Below are positions 1 to 10,084 of a DNA stretch of 64,000 nt, in pieces (positions within the stretch are counted from its first letter, which is position 1; every line of letters begins with the position of its first letter). The notes beneath the pieces are model-generated. The model was not told the DNA's origin. It did no database searches and saw only the letters and a list, made by a program, of their open reading frames with translations. A program made the translations under genes and the position numbers. Origin of the DNA: Rhodovulum robiginosum (lineage in GTDB: Bacteria > Pseudomonadota > Alphaproteobacteria > Rhodobacterales > Rhodobacteraceae); the NCBI RefSeq assembly GCF_003944755.1, contig NZ_RWGU01000047.1, forward strand, positions 1-64,000. Direction: 5' to 3'.

Positions 1-201
<201 letters not shown>

Positions 202-345
202 TCAGCGCCAGAAGGCGAGATACTCGATCAGCCCGAAGAGCTTGCGGGCGAGAAAGAGCGTGCCGGCGCCATCCTGCAGCAGGATGTCGAGGCCGAGCGC
301 GGCGGCAATGATCAGCAAGAGGATGGCGGCGATGCGGTTCGTCAT
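202..345 (-). CDS. Small single-pass membrane protein between tkt and gap
   Basis: A 47-residue protein starting MTNRIAAILLLIIAAALG. Residues about 5-24 form one hydrophobic helix, followed by a short amphipathic tail ending in EYLAFWR. Its ATG lies only 4 bp after the transketolase stop, so it is probably co-translated with tkt. I do not recognise a named family. Small membrane proteins at this tkt-gap position are something I associate with Rhodobacteraceae, but that is recollection. No function can be inferred. Confidence 0.6.
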   Translation of the reverse strand: MTNRIAAILLLIIAAALGLDILLQDGAGTLFLARKLFGLIEYLAFWR

Positions 346-349
346 CGGC

Positions 350-2365
350 CTAGAGCAGCGTCCGGACCTTTTCGGCCACCGCCTCGGCGGTGATGCCGAA
401 ATGGCGGTAGAGCTCGTCGGCGGGCGCCGAGGCACCGAAGCCGTGCATCCCGACAAAGCCCGATTTCCCGCGCTTTCCGCGTTCTCCGTAAAGCCAGCGG
501 TCCCAGCCGAAGCGGATCGCCGCCTCGACGGCCACGCGGACAGGCCCGCCGGGGAGGATGCGCTTGCGGTAGGCCTCGTCCTGCTCTTCGAAGATCTCCC
601 AGCAGGGCATCGAGACGACGCGGGTGCCGATGCCCTCGGCCTCGAGGATCGCGCGGGCCTCGACCGCGATGGCCACTTCGGAGCCGGTCGCCAGCAGGAT
701 CGCCCGGCGCCTGGCCTCGGAATCGGCGATCACATAGGCGCCACGGGCGGTGAGGTTGACGCCCTTGTGATCGGTCCTGAGCGTCGGCAGGCCCTGGCGC
801 GACAGTGCCAGCACGCTGGGGGTGGCCGTGGCGGTCAGCGCCAGTTCCCACGCCTCGGCGGTTTCGACCGTGTCGGCGGGGCGGAAGACGTTGAGGTTGG
901 GCTGGGCACGCAGGGATGCCAGCTGTTCGACGGGCTGGTGGGTGGGTCCGTCTTCGCCCAGCCCGATGCTGTCATGGGTCAGCACGTAGGTCACCGGCAT
1001 GCCCATCAGCGAGGACAGCCGGATCGCCGCGCGGGCGTAGTCGGAAAACACCAGGAAGGTGCCGCCATAGGGGCGCAGCCCGCCATGCAGCGCGAGGCCG
1101 TTCATCGCCGCGGCCATGCCGTGTTCGCGGATGCCGAAATGCAGGTAGCGGCCCTTGCGGTTTTCCGGGGAAAACTCGCCCAGGTCGCCGGTCTTGGTGT
1201 TGTTCGAGCCGGTCAGGTCGGCCGAGCCGCCCACGGTTTCGGGCATGACCGGGTTGATCACCTCGAGCGCATGTTCCGACCCCTTGCGGGTGGCCAGCTT
1301 GGGCGCCTCGTCGCTGATCTGTTTCTTCAGCGCCTTGATCCGGGCCGAGAGCCTTTTCGGCGGCTCGCCGGCCAGGACGCGGGCGAATTCGCGCCGCCGC
1401 GCGTCCGACAGGGCCGCGCGGCGTTCTTCCCAGGCCAGCCGCTCGGCGGCGCCGCGGCGCCCGATCTCTTCCCACTGGGCCTTGAGGTCGGGCGGGATGT
1501 CGAAGGGCTTGCGGTCCCATCCATAGGCGGCCTTGGCATCGTCGATCAGCGTCGTCTCGGTCAGCGCGCCGTGGGCCTTGGCGGTGTCCTGCGCGCTGGT
1601 GCCATAGCCGATATGGGTGCGGCAGGCGATCAGCGTCGGGGTGTCCGAGGCCCTGGCGGCGCCGATCACCCGGTCGATATCCTCGGGGTCGTGGCCGTCG
1701 CAGTCGTAGACCGACCAGCCGGCGGACTCGAACCGCTTGATCTGATCGGTGCGGTCGGCCAGCGCCACAGCGCCGTCAATGGTGATGCCGTTATGGTCCC
1801 AGAACACCACGAGCCGGCTGAGCGCCTGGCGGCCGGCCAGCGTGATGGCCTCCTGGCTGACGCCTTCCATCAGGCAGCCATCGCCGGCAAAGACCCAGGT
1901 GCGGTGGTCGACCAGCCGTTTGCCGAAGCGCGCGCGCAGCATTTCCTCGGCGATTGCCATGCCCACCGCGTTGGCCAACCCCTGGCCCAGCGGGCCGGTG
2001 GTGGTTTCGATCCCGCGCGCCGCACCGTATTCGGGGTGGCCCGCCGTGACCGAGCCCAACTGGCGGAAGCGTTTGATTTCGTCCAGCGACACGTCGGGCG
2101 ATCCGGTGAGGTAGAGCAGCCCGTAAAGCAGCATCGAGCCGTGGCCGTTGGACAGAACGAAGCGGTCGCGGTCGGGCCAGTCGGGATGGGCGGCGTCGAA
2201 TTTCAGGTGTTTCCCGAACAGGACCGTGGCGATGTCGGCCATGCCCAGCGGCATGCCGGTATGGCCCGAATTCGCCGCGGCGACGGCGTCGAGCGCGAGC
2301 GTGCGCAGCGCGGCGGCCTGGCGCCAATGCTCGGGATGGGCCTGGGCAAGGGCTTGGATCTCCAT
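350..2365 (-). CDS. tkt: Transketolase
   Basis: 671 residues, the usual full length. Transfers two-carbon ketol units between sugar phosphates in the pentose phosphate and Calvin pathways, using thiamine diphosphate and Mg2+. Visible are the [11 protein letters not shown] substrate/cofactor segment near residue 31, the GDG metal-TPP motif at 161-163 ([10 protein letters not shown]), and [13 protein letters not shown] in the pyrimidine domain with the conserved Glu. The start ATG at 2365 is preceded by AGGAGAC, a good ribosome site. It heads the tkt, small membrane protein, gap series on the minus strand and is divergent from the zapA pair. Confidence 0.97.
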   Translation of the reverse strand: MEIQALAQAHPEHWRQAAALRTLALDAVAAANSGHTGMPLGMADIATVLFGKHLKFDAAHPDWPDRDRFVLSNGHGSMLLYGLLYLTGSPDVSLDEIKRFRQLGSVTAGHPEYGAARGIETTTGPLGQGLANAVGMAIAEEMLRARFGKRLVDHRTWVFAGDGCLMEGVSQEAITLAGRQALSRLVVFWDHNGITIDGAVALADRTDQIKRFESAGWSVYDCDGHDPEDIDRVIGAARASDTPTLIACRTHIGYGTSAQDTAKAHGALTETTLIDDAKAAYGWDRKPFDIPPDLKAQWEEIGRRGAAERLAWEERRAALSDARRREFARVLAGEPPKRLSARIKALKKQISDEAPKLATRKGSEHALEVINPVMPETVGGSADLTGSNNTKTGDLGEFSPENRKGRYLHFGIREHGMAAAMNGLALHGGLRPYGGTFLVFSDYARAAIRLSSLMGMPVTYVLTHDSIGLGEDGPTHQPVEQLASLRAQPNLNVFRPADTVETAEAWELALTATATPSVLALSRQGLPTLRTDHKGVNLTARGAYVIADSEARRRAILLATGSEVAIAVEARAILEAEGIGTRVVSMPCWEIFEEQDEAYRKRILPGGPVRVAVEAAIRFGWDRWLYGERGKRGKSGFVGMHGFGASAPADELYRHFGITAEAVAEKVRTLL

Positions 2366-2560
2366 GGCGCGCCGTCTCCTTGCAGATGGGGTCGGTTTTG
2401 CTTAGCAGGGCCGGCGGCAAGATCAAGCGCGGCGTCCGAAGGACGGGCGAGGGGGGGCGAAATTCCCCCGCGCATTGGCTAAGATTGTTCGATAATACGA
2501 GAGCCGATTCGCGCCCCCGCGGCGCCGGGATGAGTACAGACGGGACCGGGAGCAGGCAGC

Positions 2561-3064
2561 ATGAGCGATATTTCGCAACTCGAAGGCCGCATAACCGCGG
2601 CGCTGGAGCGGATCGGTAATGGGGTCGAGGCGCTGAAAGCGGCGCCGGCGACCCCGCCGGTCGAGGACAAGAGCGCCGAACTGGCCGCGTTGGCCGAGGC
2701 GCTGGAGTCCGAGCGCACCGCCAATGCCCAGCTTGAAGAGCGGGTGAAGGCGCTGCACGAGAAACAGCAAACCAAGCTTGCCGGGCTTGAGCGGCAGGTG
2801 GCCGCGCTGAGCGAGCGCGCCGACCAGAGCGAGGCCGAGGCCGCGCATTTGAAAAAGGTGAATGCCGCGCTGCGCAGGGCCAATGCCGACCTGCGCGCGG
2901 CCAACGCCCAGGGGCTGGGCGATGCGGGCGCGATCAATGCCGGGCTGGCGGCCGAGCTGGAGGCGCTGCGCGCGCTGCGCGAGGGCGACCGGGCCGAGCT
3001 TGACGGGATTATCAGCGAAATCGCCGAGCTGGTGCCGGCCGAGGAGGAGACGCGCAATGCCTGA
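2561..3064 (+). CDS. Coiled-coil protein paired with ZapA
   Basis: 167 residues, almost entirely Ala/Glu/Leu/Arg-rich heptad sequence (residues about 40-140), with no signal peptide or membrane segment. The last codons overlap the zapA start by 8 bp (ATG at 3057, TGA at 3062), so the two are translationally coupled. ZapA stabilises the FtsZ ring. A coiled-coil partner such as ZapB does this job in gammaproteobacteria, so a ZapB-like or ZapA-binding role is a reasonable inference from context, but I see no ZapB signature and the protein is longer. Function is otherwise unknown. Confidence 0.75.
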   Translation: MSDISQLEGRITAALERIGNGVEALKAAPATPPVEDKSAELAALAEALESERTANAQLEERVKALHEKQQTKLAGLERQVAALSERADQSEAEAAHLKKVNAALRRANADLRAANAQGLGDAGAINAGLAAELEALRALREGDRAELDGIISEIAELVPAEEETRNA

Positions 3065-3458
3065 CGTTCAGATCATGATCGGCGGGCGGGCCTTCGAAGT
3101 GGCCTGCCAGGAAGGCGAAGAGCCCTACCTGCGGGCGGCTGCCAAGCTTTTGGACGTGGAAGCCTCCAGCCTGGTGGAGCAGATCGGTCGCCTGCCGGAA
3201 TCGCGGATGTTGCTGATGGCCGGGCTGATGCTGGCCGACAAGACCGCCGCGCTGGACGAAAAACTGAACAGCGTCGAGGCGGCGTTCGAGCAGCAATCGA
3301 CCGAGATCGAGCGGCTCAAGGCCCGGCCCGTGCCGACGCCCGAGCGGGTGGAGGTGCCGGTGATCCCGGCGGCGGTGACCGAGACGCTGGCCGAGATCGC
3401 CGCGCGTGCCGAGTCGCTGGCCGATGCGGTGGACGACGCCGCGGCGAAGTCGGCGTAG
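3057..3458 (+). CDS. zapA: Cell division protein ZapA
   Basis: 133 residues. The N-terminal half (MPDVQIMIGGRAFEVAC, then EEPYLRAAAKLLDVEA) is the ZapA globular domain that binds FtsZ; residues from about 65 on form the long helix used for coiled-coil dimerisation. The C-terminal tail is Ala/Glu-rich and extended relative to the roughly 105-residue ZapA proteins of enterobacteria. It starts inside the end of the upstream coiled-coil gene. Only 66 bp separate it from the next, convergent gene, so there is no room for the 6S RNA that often follows zapA in bacteria. Confidence 0.88.
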   Translation: MPDVQIMIGGRAFEVACQEGEEPYLRAAAKLLDVEASSLVEQIGRLPESRMLLMAGLMLADKTAALDEKLNSVEAAFEQQSTEIERLKARPVPTPERVEVPVIPAAVTETLAEIAARAESLADAVDDAAAKSA

Positions 3459-3524
3459 GCCGCCGCGTTCCGGGGCAGGAATGGCAGGGTCAACGCGATG
3501 CCCGGACGGGCCGCGCGGGCGCGA

Positions 3525-4373
3525 TCAGCGGGGGCGCGTGCGACCGCCGCGGGTTGCCTCGCGGCGCAGCCGGCGGCGGCGCAACAGCCCCTCGACGGTG
3601 TCCTGAACGTGCCCGTAGACCACGGCCGCGCCCAGCATGGCCATGATGGCGCCGACAAAGGTCAGCATGCCGCCGATAAAGCCGAAGAAGGCGCCGTCGG
3701 GCAGCCACCAGCCCAGCAACAGCATCACGATGCCCACAGCGCCGACGACCGCAAAGCTGCGCGCCATGCGAGCGGGGTCGCCCCAGTTCTGTGCCAGTAG
3801 CAGGCGTGCCAGCCGCGAGCCGGCCTTTTCGCCCTCGCCGGCGCTGGCCCGTTCGGCGAGGCCGGGCGAGCCCTGCATCTCTGCGGACAGGCTGTGGCCG
3901 GGCGCGGCCTTCCAGCCCTTGGGCGTCAGGATGTCGATGATCGGCGGGGTCTTGAACTGCAGGCCGGCGCGGGGGCGCTCGGCCGTCCCGTCCGCGTCGG
4001 TTTCGGGATCGGTCTGGGCATCGGACGTTTCGGTCATGGTATCGCTCCGTTCGGAGGAAGGGGGCCTTGAAACGATTGGATCGGCGGTTTCGATCCCCGC
4101 GGCCGCGGGGCGCGTCTGTGCGGGACGGGCGGGGGCCATTTTGCGGGCGGGCGCCGTGCCCACACGTTCGGCCCGGGCCTTCAGACGGGTCCGCAGGGTC
4201 TGCAGCGCCGGCCATGACACGAACAGTGCCGACAGCGCGACGACGGACAGCGCCAGGCCGGGGCCCGCCGCCAGAAACAGCGCGCCCGCCCCGTAGGCCG
4301 CGACCAAGATGATCACCAGGTCGCGCGACCGGTTCTGCTCTTGCGGCGGCTGGCTATCGTCGGGCGGGCTCAT
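3525..4373 (-). CDS. Multi-pass membrane protein with disordered central region
   Basis: 282 residues. Two hydrophobic segments lie near the N-terminus (about 19-36 and 38-55), then a roughly 120-residue Pro/Ala/Asp-rich linker, a conserved-looking stretch with PPIIDILTPKGW, and two more membrane segments (about 206-225 and 229-252, with GWWLPDG between). The tail is strongly basic (RRRRLRRE), suggesting a cytoplasmic C-terminus. No family recognised. It is convergent with zapA and lies ahead of grxD only by proximity. An alternative internal start (MTETSDAQ, near residue 112) would leave just the C-terminal domain. Confidence 0.65.
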   Translation of the reverse strand: MSPPDDSQPPQEQNRSRDLVIILVAAYGAGALFLAAGPGLALSVVALSALFVSWPALQTLRTRLKARAERVGTAPARKMAPARPAQTRPAAAGIETADPIVSRPPSSERSDTMTETSDAQTDPETDADGTAERPRAGLQFKTPPIIDILTPKGWKAAPGHSLSAEMQGSPGLAERASAGEGEKAGSRLARLLLAQNWGDPARMARSFAVVGAVGIVMLLLGWWLPDGAFFGFIGGMLTFVGAIMAMLGAAVVYGHVQDTVEGLLRRRRLRREATRGGRTRPR

Positions 4374-4505
4374 CGGGAGGTCTCCCTGCTATTTCGGCGG
4401 CGCCGGGTCGGCCAGCGCCGCAGGGCCTGACATCTGAACAAGATATGTGCCCTGCGGCGCGCAGTTGAAAAGGGGGCGGCGCTGCGGCGCCGGGTCGCGT
4501 GGACC

Positions 4506-4868
4506 TCAGGCGTTGGCAGCGCGGATCTTGTCGGCGGCAGCCTTGTCGTAGTTCACGCCCTTGTCCTCGAAAAGCTGGTCGAGCTCGCCCGACAGCGTCA
4601 TCTCGGTGATGATGTCGCAACCGCCGACGAACTCGCCCTTGACGTAGAGTTGCGGTATCGTGGGCCAGTCGGAATAGTCCTTGATGCCCTGGCGGATCGC
4701 CTCGTCTTCCAGCACGTTCACGTCCTGGAAGTCGACCCCCATGAACCCAAGCACTCCGGCCACGCGGCTGGAAAAGCCGCATTGCGGCGCACCCTTGGTG
4801 CCCTTCATGAACAGCACCACGTCATTGGTGGTCACGGTGTCTTCAATGCGCGTCTTCGTGTCGGTCAT
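4506..4868 (-). CDS. grxD: Monothiol glutaredoxin, Grx4 family
   Basis: 120 residues. The CGFS active site is at residues 30-33 (APQCGFSSR), which defines the monothiol Grx4 class that binds and carries [2Fe-2S] clusters with glutathione. The TVP-equivalent WPTIPQLYVKGEFVGGCDI block follows. Acts in the cytoplasm in Fe-S trafficking and iron regulation. It lies just downstream of bolA on the same strand; Grx4 and BolA proteins form heterodimeric cluster-bridged complexes, so the adjacency is functionally meaningful. The start ATG at 4868 has a GGAAGAGG ribosome site. Confidence 0.95.
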   Translation of the reverse strand: MTDTKTRIEDTVTTNDVVLFMKGTKGAPQCGFSSRVAGVLGFMGVDFQDVNVLEDEAIRQGIKDYSDWPTIPQLYVKGEFVGGCDIITEMTLSGELDQLFEDKGVNYDKAAADKIRAANA

Positions 4869-5038
4869 CGTTGCGTTCCTCTTCCTGTTCGCGAGCCTTC
4901 ACCGGCTCCATGATTGCCCATCCGCCGAGAACGGGGGCCAAGCCGCACGCCGTCGCCGCCAGGCGCGCATCGCCCACCCCGAACCGGCGGTCCGGCGTCC
5001 GCGTGGCAAACGTACCCTATTTGCGCTCGCGGCCATCC

Positions 5039-5281
5039 TTAGTCGGGCGCGCGGGTGGTCAGCGCCAGCGCGTGCAATTCCCCGTGAGAACCGTCCATCT
5101 TGCCCTTGAGCGCGGCGTAGACGGCGCGCTGCTGCTGAACGCGGTTCATACCGCGAAAGCTTTCGTCGATCACCTCGGCGGCGTAGTGATTGCCGTCGCC
5201 GGCGATGTCGGTGATGGTGATCTGCGCATCGGGAAACTGAGTGCGGATCAGGGTTTCGATCTCTTCGGGCGCAATGGCCAT
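5039..5281 (-). CDS. BolA family protein
   Basis: 80 residues. Contains the BolA fold: an acidic N-terminal helix (PEEIETLIRTQFPDA), GDGNHYAAEVIDESFRGMNRVQQQRAVYAAL, and a GELHALALTT C-terminal strand. The invariant C-terminal His used in Grx-BolA cluster binding is present in GELHAL. It lies between purL and grxD on the same strand. The length and the GDGNHY motif fit the shorter BolA2/IbaG subgroup, the partner type for CGFS glutaredoxins. The 170 bp to grxD contains no recognisable gene. Confidence 0.93.
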   Translation of the reverse strand: MAIAPEEIETLIRTQFPDAQITITDIAGDGNHYAAEVIDESFRGMNRVQQQRAVYAALKGKMDGSHGELHALALTTRAPD

Positions 5282-5411
5282 CTGGATGCGTCCTTTCTGT
5301 TGTCATTGAAGATGTAAGGGAGCGCCGGGGCCGGGGCAAGCCGTCAGCCCGCGCTGACCTTGCGAAGCATTCCCTTCACGGGCCACCCGTCCGCCGCGGC
5401 GCCTTGCAGGC

Positions 5412-7571
<2,160 letters not shown>

Positions 7572-7785
7572 GCGGTGCGGCCCTTCGCGTCATTCGTTGC
7601 CCGCTCATAGGCCATGCTTTGCAGGGAAGGAAGGGGTGGTCGGCACGCGCGCCGCGCATGGTCTTCCTCGCGCCCCGCGGTGAGTGGTGGACGATCGCCG
7701 CGCGGCTGCCGGCCCTGCGCGCTTTCTTAGCCCTTTCGCCTGTGCCACTGTCGCGCGTGACAATCCCGACACAGGTGGCGCGGCA

Positions 7786-8703
7786 ATGGCAAAAGCGGGC
7801 GGACTGGTATTTGCGCCAAGCTCGAACCCGACCGGGATCGTTCTCATGGCGCTGGCCATGTTCTTTTTCGCTTCCGCGGATACGATCGCGAAGTTCATGA
7901 CTGCGGGATACCATCCCATGCAGATCGTCGGAATCCGGCAGCTTGGCCTGTTCGTCGGCGCGCTCGTCTACCTTTCGATCAAGGGCCTGTCCAAGCTCCG
8001 CAGCCGCCGTCCGGGCCTGCAGTTTCTGCGCGGGGTCTGCGCGACGCTGTCGGCCGCGCTGTTCGTCATCGCGCTGAGCTTCATTCCGCTCACCGATGCC
8101 GCCTCGATTGCCTTCGCCGCGCCCTTCTTCGTGCCCATCCTGGGTTATCTTCTGTTGGGCGAGCCTGTCGGCGTGCGGCGGTGGGCTGCGATCGTGGTCG
8201 GCTTCATCGGCACCCTGATCATCATCCGGCCCGGGTTCGAGTCGTTCCACCCGGCCTATTTCCTCGTCGTTCTAGCCGCGTTTCTGTTCGCCGCACGCCA
8301 AGTGATTTCGCGCATCCTTGGCGCCACCGAACCGACGGCGACAACGGTGCTCTTCACCGCGCTGACCAGCGTCGCGTTGCTGGCCCTGGTTCAACCCTTC
8401 GTCTGGCGGCCTGTCGCGGCGGGCGATGTCTGGCTTTTCGTTCTCTATGCCGCGGCAGCCGGGTTGGGTGAGTTCCTGGTGATCAAGGCGCTGGAGATCG
8501 CGGAGGCCGTGGTGGTCGCCCCGCTGCAATACACCATGATCTTCTGGACAACGGGGTTCAGCTTTTTCGTTTTCGACGCGATGCCCGATACCGTGACCTT
8601 TGCCGGTGCGGCCATCATCATCGCGTCGGGAATTTACTCGCTCTACCGTGAACATCTGGCGCATCAGCGCGCCGTGGGCCCGCGGGGTGTCGATAGCAAG
8701 TAG
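7786..8703 (+). CDS. DMT superfamily (EamA) transporter
   Basis: 305 residues with about ten hydrophobic helices and two EamA repeats, the first beginning MALAMFFFASADTIAKF and the second FLVVLAAFLFAARQVISR. Drug/metabolite transporters of this type export or import small metabolites; the substrate cannot be told from sequence. The ATG at 7786 was chosen because the protein then has the usual family length and begins just before the first helix; reading further upstream adds a non-conserved Arg/Ala-rich stretch. It is divergent from purL across about 214 bp. Confidence 0.88.
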   Translation: MAKAGGLVFAPSSNPTGIVLMALAMFFFASADTIAKFMTAGYHPMQIVGIRQLGLFVGALVYLSIKGLSKLRSRRPGLQFLRGVCATLSAALFVIALSFIPLTDAASIAFAAPFFVPILGYLLLGEPVGVRRWAAIVVGFIGTLIIIRPGFESFHPAYFLVVLAAFLFAARQVISRILGATEPTATTVLFTALTSVALLALVQPFVWRPVAAGDVWLFVLYAAAAGLGEFLVIKALEIAEAVVVAPLQYTMIFWTTGFSFFVFDAMPDTVTFAGAAIIIASGIYSLYREHLAHQRAVGPRGVDSK

Positions 8704-8861
8704 GGCCTGCTGGGCGTGCCGGAGGCAGCCGTGTGACCGGGCGACGGGCGACCAACGAGGCGAGCGCCAGCTCGCGCCCCGGACCGGCGCCGTGTCGGCC
8801 TGGATAGGGGACCATGACGAACCGCCGGCGCGTGACGCCGTTCGGCAGCTTGGCCTCGCGG

Positions 8862-8890
8862 CAAAAAAGAGGCCGAGACAAAGCTCGGCC
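8862..8890 (-). terminator. Intrinsic terminator after lysR/sRNA
   Basis: Perfect stem GGCCGAG/CTCGGCC (8871-8877 with 8884-8890), 6-nt loop, followed on the minus strand by TCTTTTTT. It lies about 130 nt beyond the LysR stop codon and would end both lysR read-through and the candidate sRNA. Confidence 0.85.
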
Positions 8891-8942
8891 CAAGTCCAAC
8901 AGGGAGGTAAAGGGAAAGCCTCAACTTTCACCTTCCCTTTCG
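8862..8942 (-). ncRNA. Candidate trans-acting small RNA (AbcR-like architecture)
   Basis: On the minus strand, after the LysR gene, an AT-rich stretch with CAATAT (8945-8950), 17 bp from TTCTTG (8968-8973), could serve as a promoter. Downstream comes a stem AAAGGGAA/TTCCCTTT (8933-8940 with 8909-8916), an unpaired CCTCCC anti-Shine-Dalgarno motif (8902-8907), and a 7-bp terminator stem followed by TCTTTTTT. The predicted RNA is about 80 nt. In Rhizobiales the AbcR (alpha-r15) sRNAs sit beside lsrB/vtlR and use a similar anti-SD motif, so a functional relative is inferred from position and architecture; sequence homology was not tested. Confidence 0.55.
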
Positions 8943-9020
8943 AAATATTGAGCCAAAACTATACATTCAAGAACAAAAATGCTTCGGCGCGGCAAAGCCG
9001 TGATGCCTGTTGCACATATC

Positions 9021-9929
9021 TCACGTCTTTGGCTGGTCCTTGCGGCGCTGCGCGGAGACGGCGATCTCTTCCATGACGAAGTCACGAAAGGCGCCGATGC
9101 GGCGGGAATGGCGTAACTCCTCGGGGTAGGCGAGGTAGACCGGCACTTCGGTGCTTTCCAGATCGGGCAGCACGCGGACCAGCGTGGGAAAGTCCTCGGT
9201 CACGTAGTCGGGCAGCACGCCGATTCCCAGCCCGTTCAGTACGGCCTGCAACACGCCGAAATAGTTGTTCACCGTCAGGGTCGAGGGGATGTCGTGGGTC
9301 ATCAGCTCCTGCACCAGCCGCGCGCCGGCATTGACCTGGGTCGAGGCGATGTTCTGGCAGATCAGGCGGTGCGCGCCGAGATCGTCCATGTTTTCGGGCA
9401 CGCCATGGGCGTCCAGGTAGTCGGGCAGGGCGTAAAGGCGCATTTTCACGCTCATCAGCCGGCGGCGGATCAGGTCGGCCTGGCTGGGTTCTTTCATGCG
9501 GATCGCCACGTCGGCCTCGCGCATCGGCAGGTCGAGCACGCGCTCTTCCAGCATCAGGTCGATCTTGAGCTCCGGGTACTTGGCGTAGAGCTTGGGCAGG
9601 CGCTTGGCGAGCCACAGCGAGCCGAAGCCGGTGGTGGTGGTCACGCGCAATTCGCCGAACACCTCTTCGACGCTGTCGCGGATGCGCGCCACGGCGGCGT
9701 CCAGCCTCTTGTTCATGGCGGTGGTGGCGTCGAACAGCAATTCGCCTTGCTCGGTGAGAATCAGCCCCCGTGCGTGACGGTGAAAAAGCGTGGTGTTGAG
9801 GCTTTCCTCAAGTGCGCGAATCTGCCGGCTGACCGCCGATTGCGACAGGTGCAGCGTATCGCCCGCATGGGTCAGCGACCCCGCGTCCGCGACCGCGTGA
9901 AATATTCTGAGCTTGTCCCAGTCAAGCAT
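9021..9929 (-). CDS. LysR-family regulator, LsrB/VtlR-like
   Basis: 302 residues. The N-terminal winged helix-turn-helix reads MLDWDKLRIFHAVADAGSL with TLHLSQSAVSRQIRALE and FHRHARGLILTEQGE, which closely resembles what I recall of LsrB of Sinorhizobium/Agrobacterium and VtlR of Brucella. The substrate domain follows (about 90-290), with DYVTEDFPTLVRVLP near the end. LsrB/VtlR regulate cell-surface and oxidative stress functions and AbcR sRNA expression. Here a candidate sRNA follows on the same strand, and the ior gene is divergent across a dyad-rich 155 bp. Assignment to this subgroup is by recollected motifs, not alignment. Confidence 0.85.
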   Translation of the reverse strand: MLDWDKLRIFHAVADAGSLTHAGDTLHLSQSAVSRQIRALEESLNTTLFHRHARGLILTEQGELLFDATTAMNKRLDAAVARIRDSVEEVFGELRVTTTTGFGSLWLAKRLPKLYAKYPELKIDLMLEERVLDLPMREADVAIRMKEPSQADLIRRRLMSVKMRLYALPDYLDAHGVPENMDDLGAHRLICQNIASTQVNAGARLVQELMTHDIPSTLTVNNYFGVLQAVLNGLGIGVLPDYVTEDFPTLVRVLPDLESTEVPVYLAYPEELRHSRRIGAFRDFVMEEIAVSAQRRKDQPKT

Positions 9930-9946
9930 GGCAATATTGCATTGCC
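9930..9946. promoter_or_regulatory. Inverted repeat adjoining the lysR start codon
   Basis: GGCAAT-N5-ATTGCC, perfect 6-bp arms (9930-9935 and 9941-9946), begins directly before the lysR ATG. Its position suits an autoregulatory operator or a leader hairpin. Confidence 0.45.
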
Positions 9947-9959
9947 GGTTCTCCTTTTA

Positions 9960-9999
9960 CGCAACACTCTTACCGTTGCGCTTTCACGATTGGCAATCG
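9960..9999. promoter_or_regulatory. Two further short dyads in the lysR-ior intergenic region
   Basis: CGCAAC-N9-GTTGCG (9960-9965, 9975-9980) and CGATTG-N1-CAATCG (9987-9992, 9994-9999), both perfect. The second shares the ATTG/CAAT core with the dyad at the lysR start, so they may be bound by the same LysR protein. The assignment is inference. Confidence 0.4.
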
Positions 10000-10024
10000 G
10001 AACGGGCGCGGGGATTTGATTTTG

Positions 10025-10045
10025 TAGGTCAGACTATTTGACCTA
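10025..10045. promoter_or_regulatory. Perfect 21-bp dyad upstream of ior
   Basis: TAGGTCA-N7-TGACCTA with perfect 7-bp arms, ending 39 bp before the ior start codon and ahead of a good AAGGGAGGG ribosome site. The position relative to the start suits a repressor operator overlapping or just after the promoter. The sequence is unlike the ATTG/CAAT dyads nearby, so a second regulator is possible. Confidence 0.55.
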
Positions 10046-10084
10046 ACATAGGGCCCAAACTCAAAGAGCAAAGGGAGGGTTCGC

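Larger units (their letters stand above)
8704..9020. other. 317-bp intergenic region holding a candidate sRNA
   Basis: No open frame here looks like a gene. The right half (8891-9000) is clearly richer in A+T than its surroundings and carries the candidate sRNA promoter and stem-loops on the minus strand. The left half (8704-8860) is ordinary high-GC sequence downstream of the DMT transporter, with no recognisable feature. Confidence 0.7.

Noticed and set aside
2453-2469. GGGGG...CCCCC hairpin upstream of the zapA pair
   Set aside because: Short G/C runs in GC-rich DNA, no T-run and no clear promoter geometry; chance is likely.
3459-3524. 6S RNA (ssrS), often found after zapA
   Set aside because: Only 66 bp separate zapA from the convergent gene, with no suitable stem structure.
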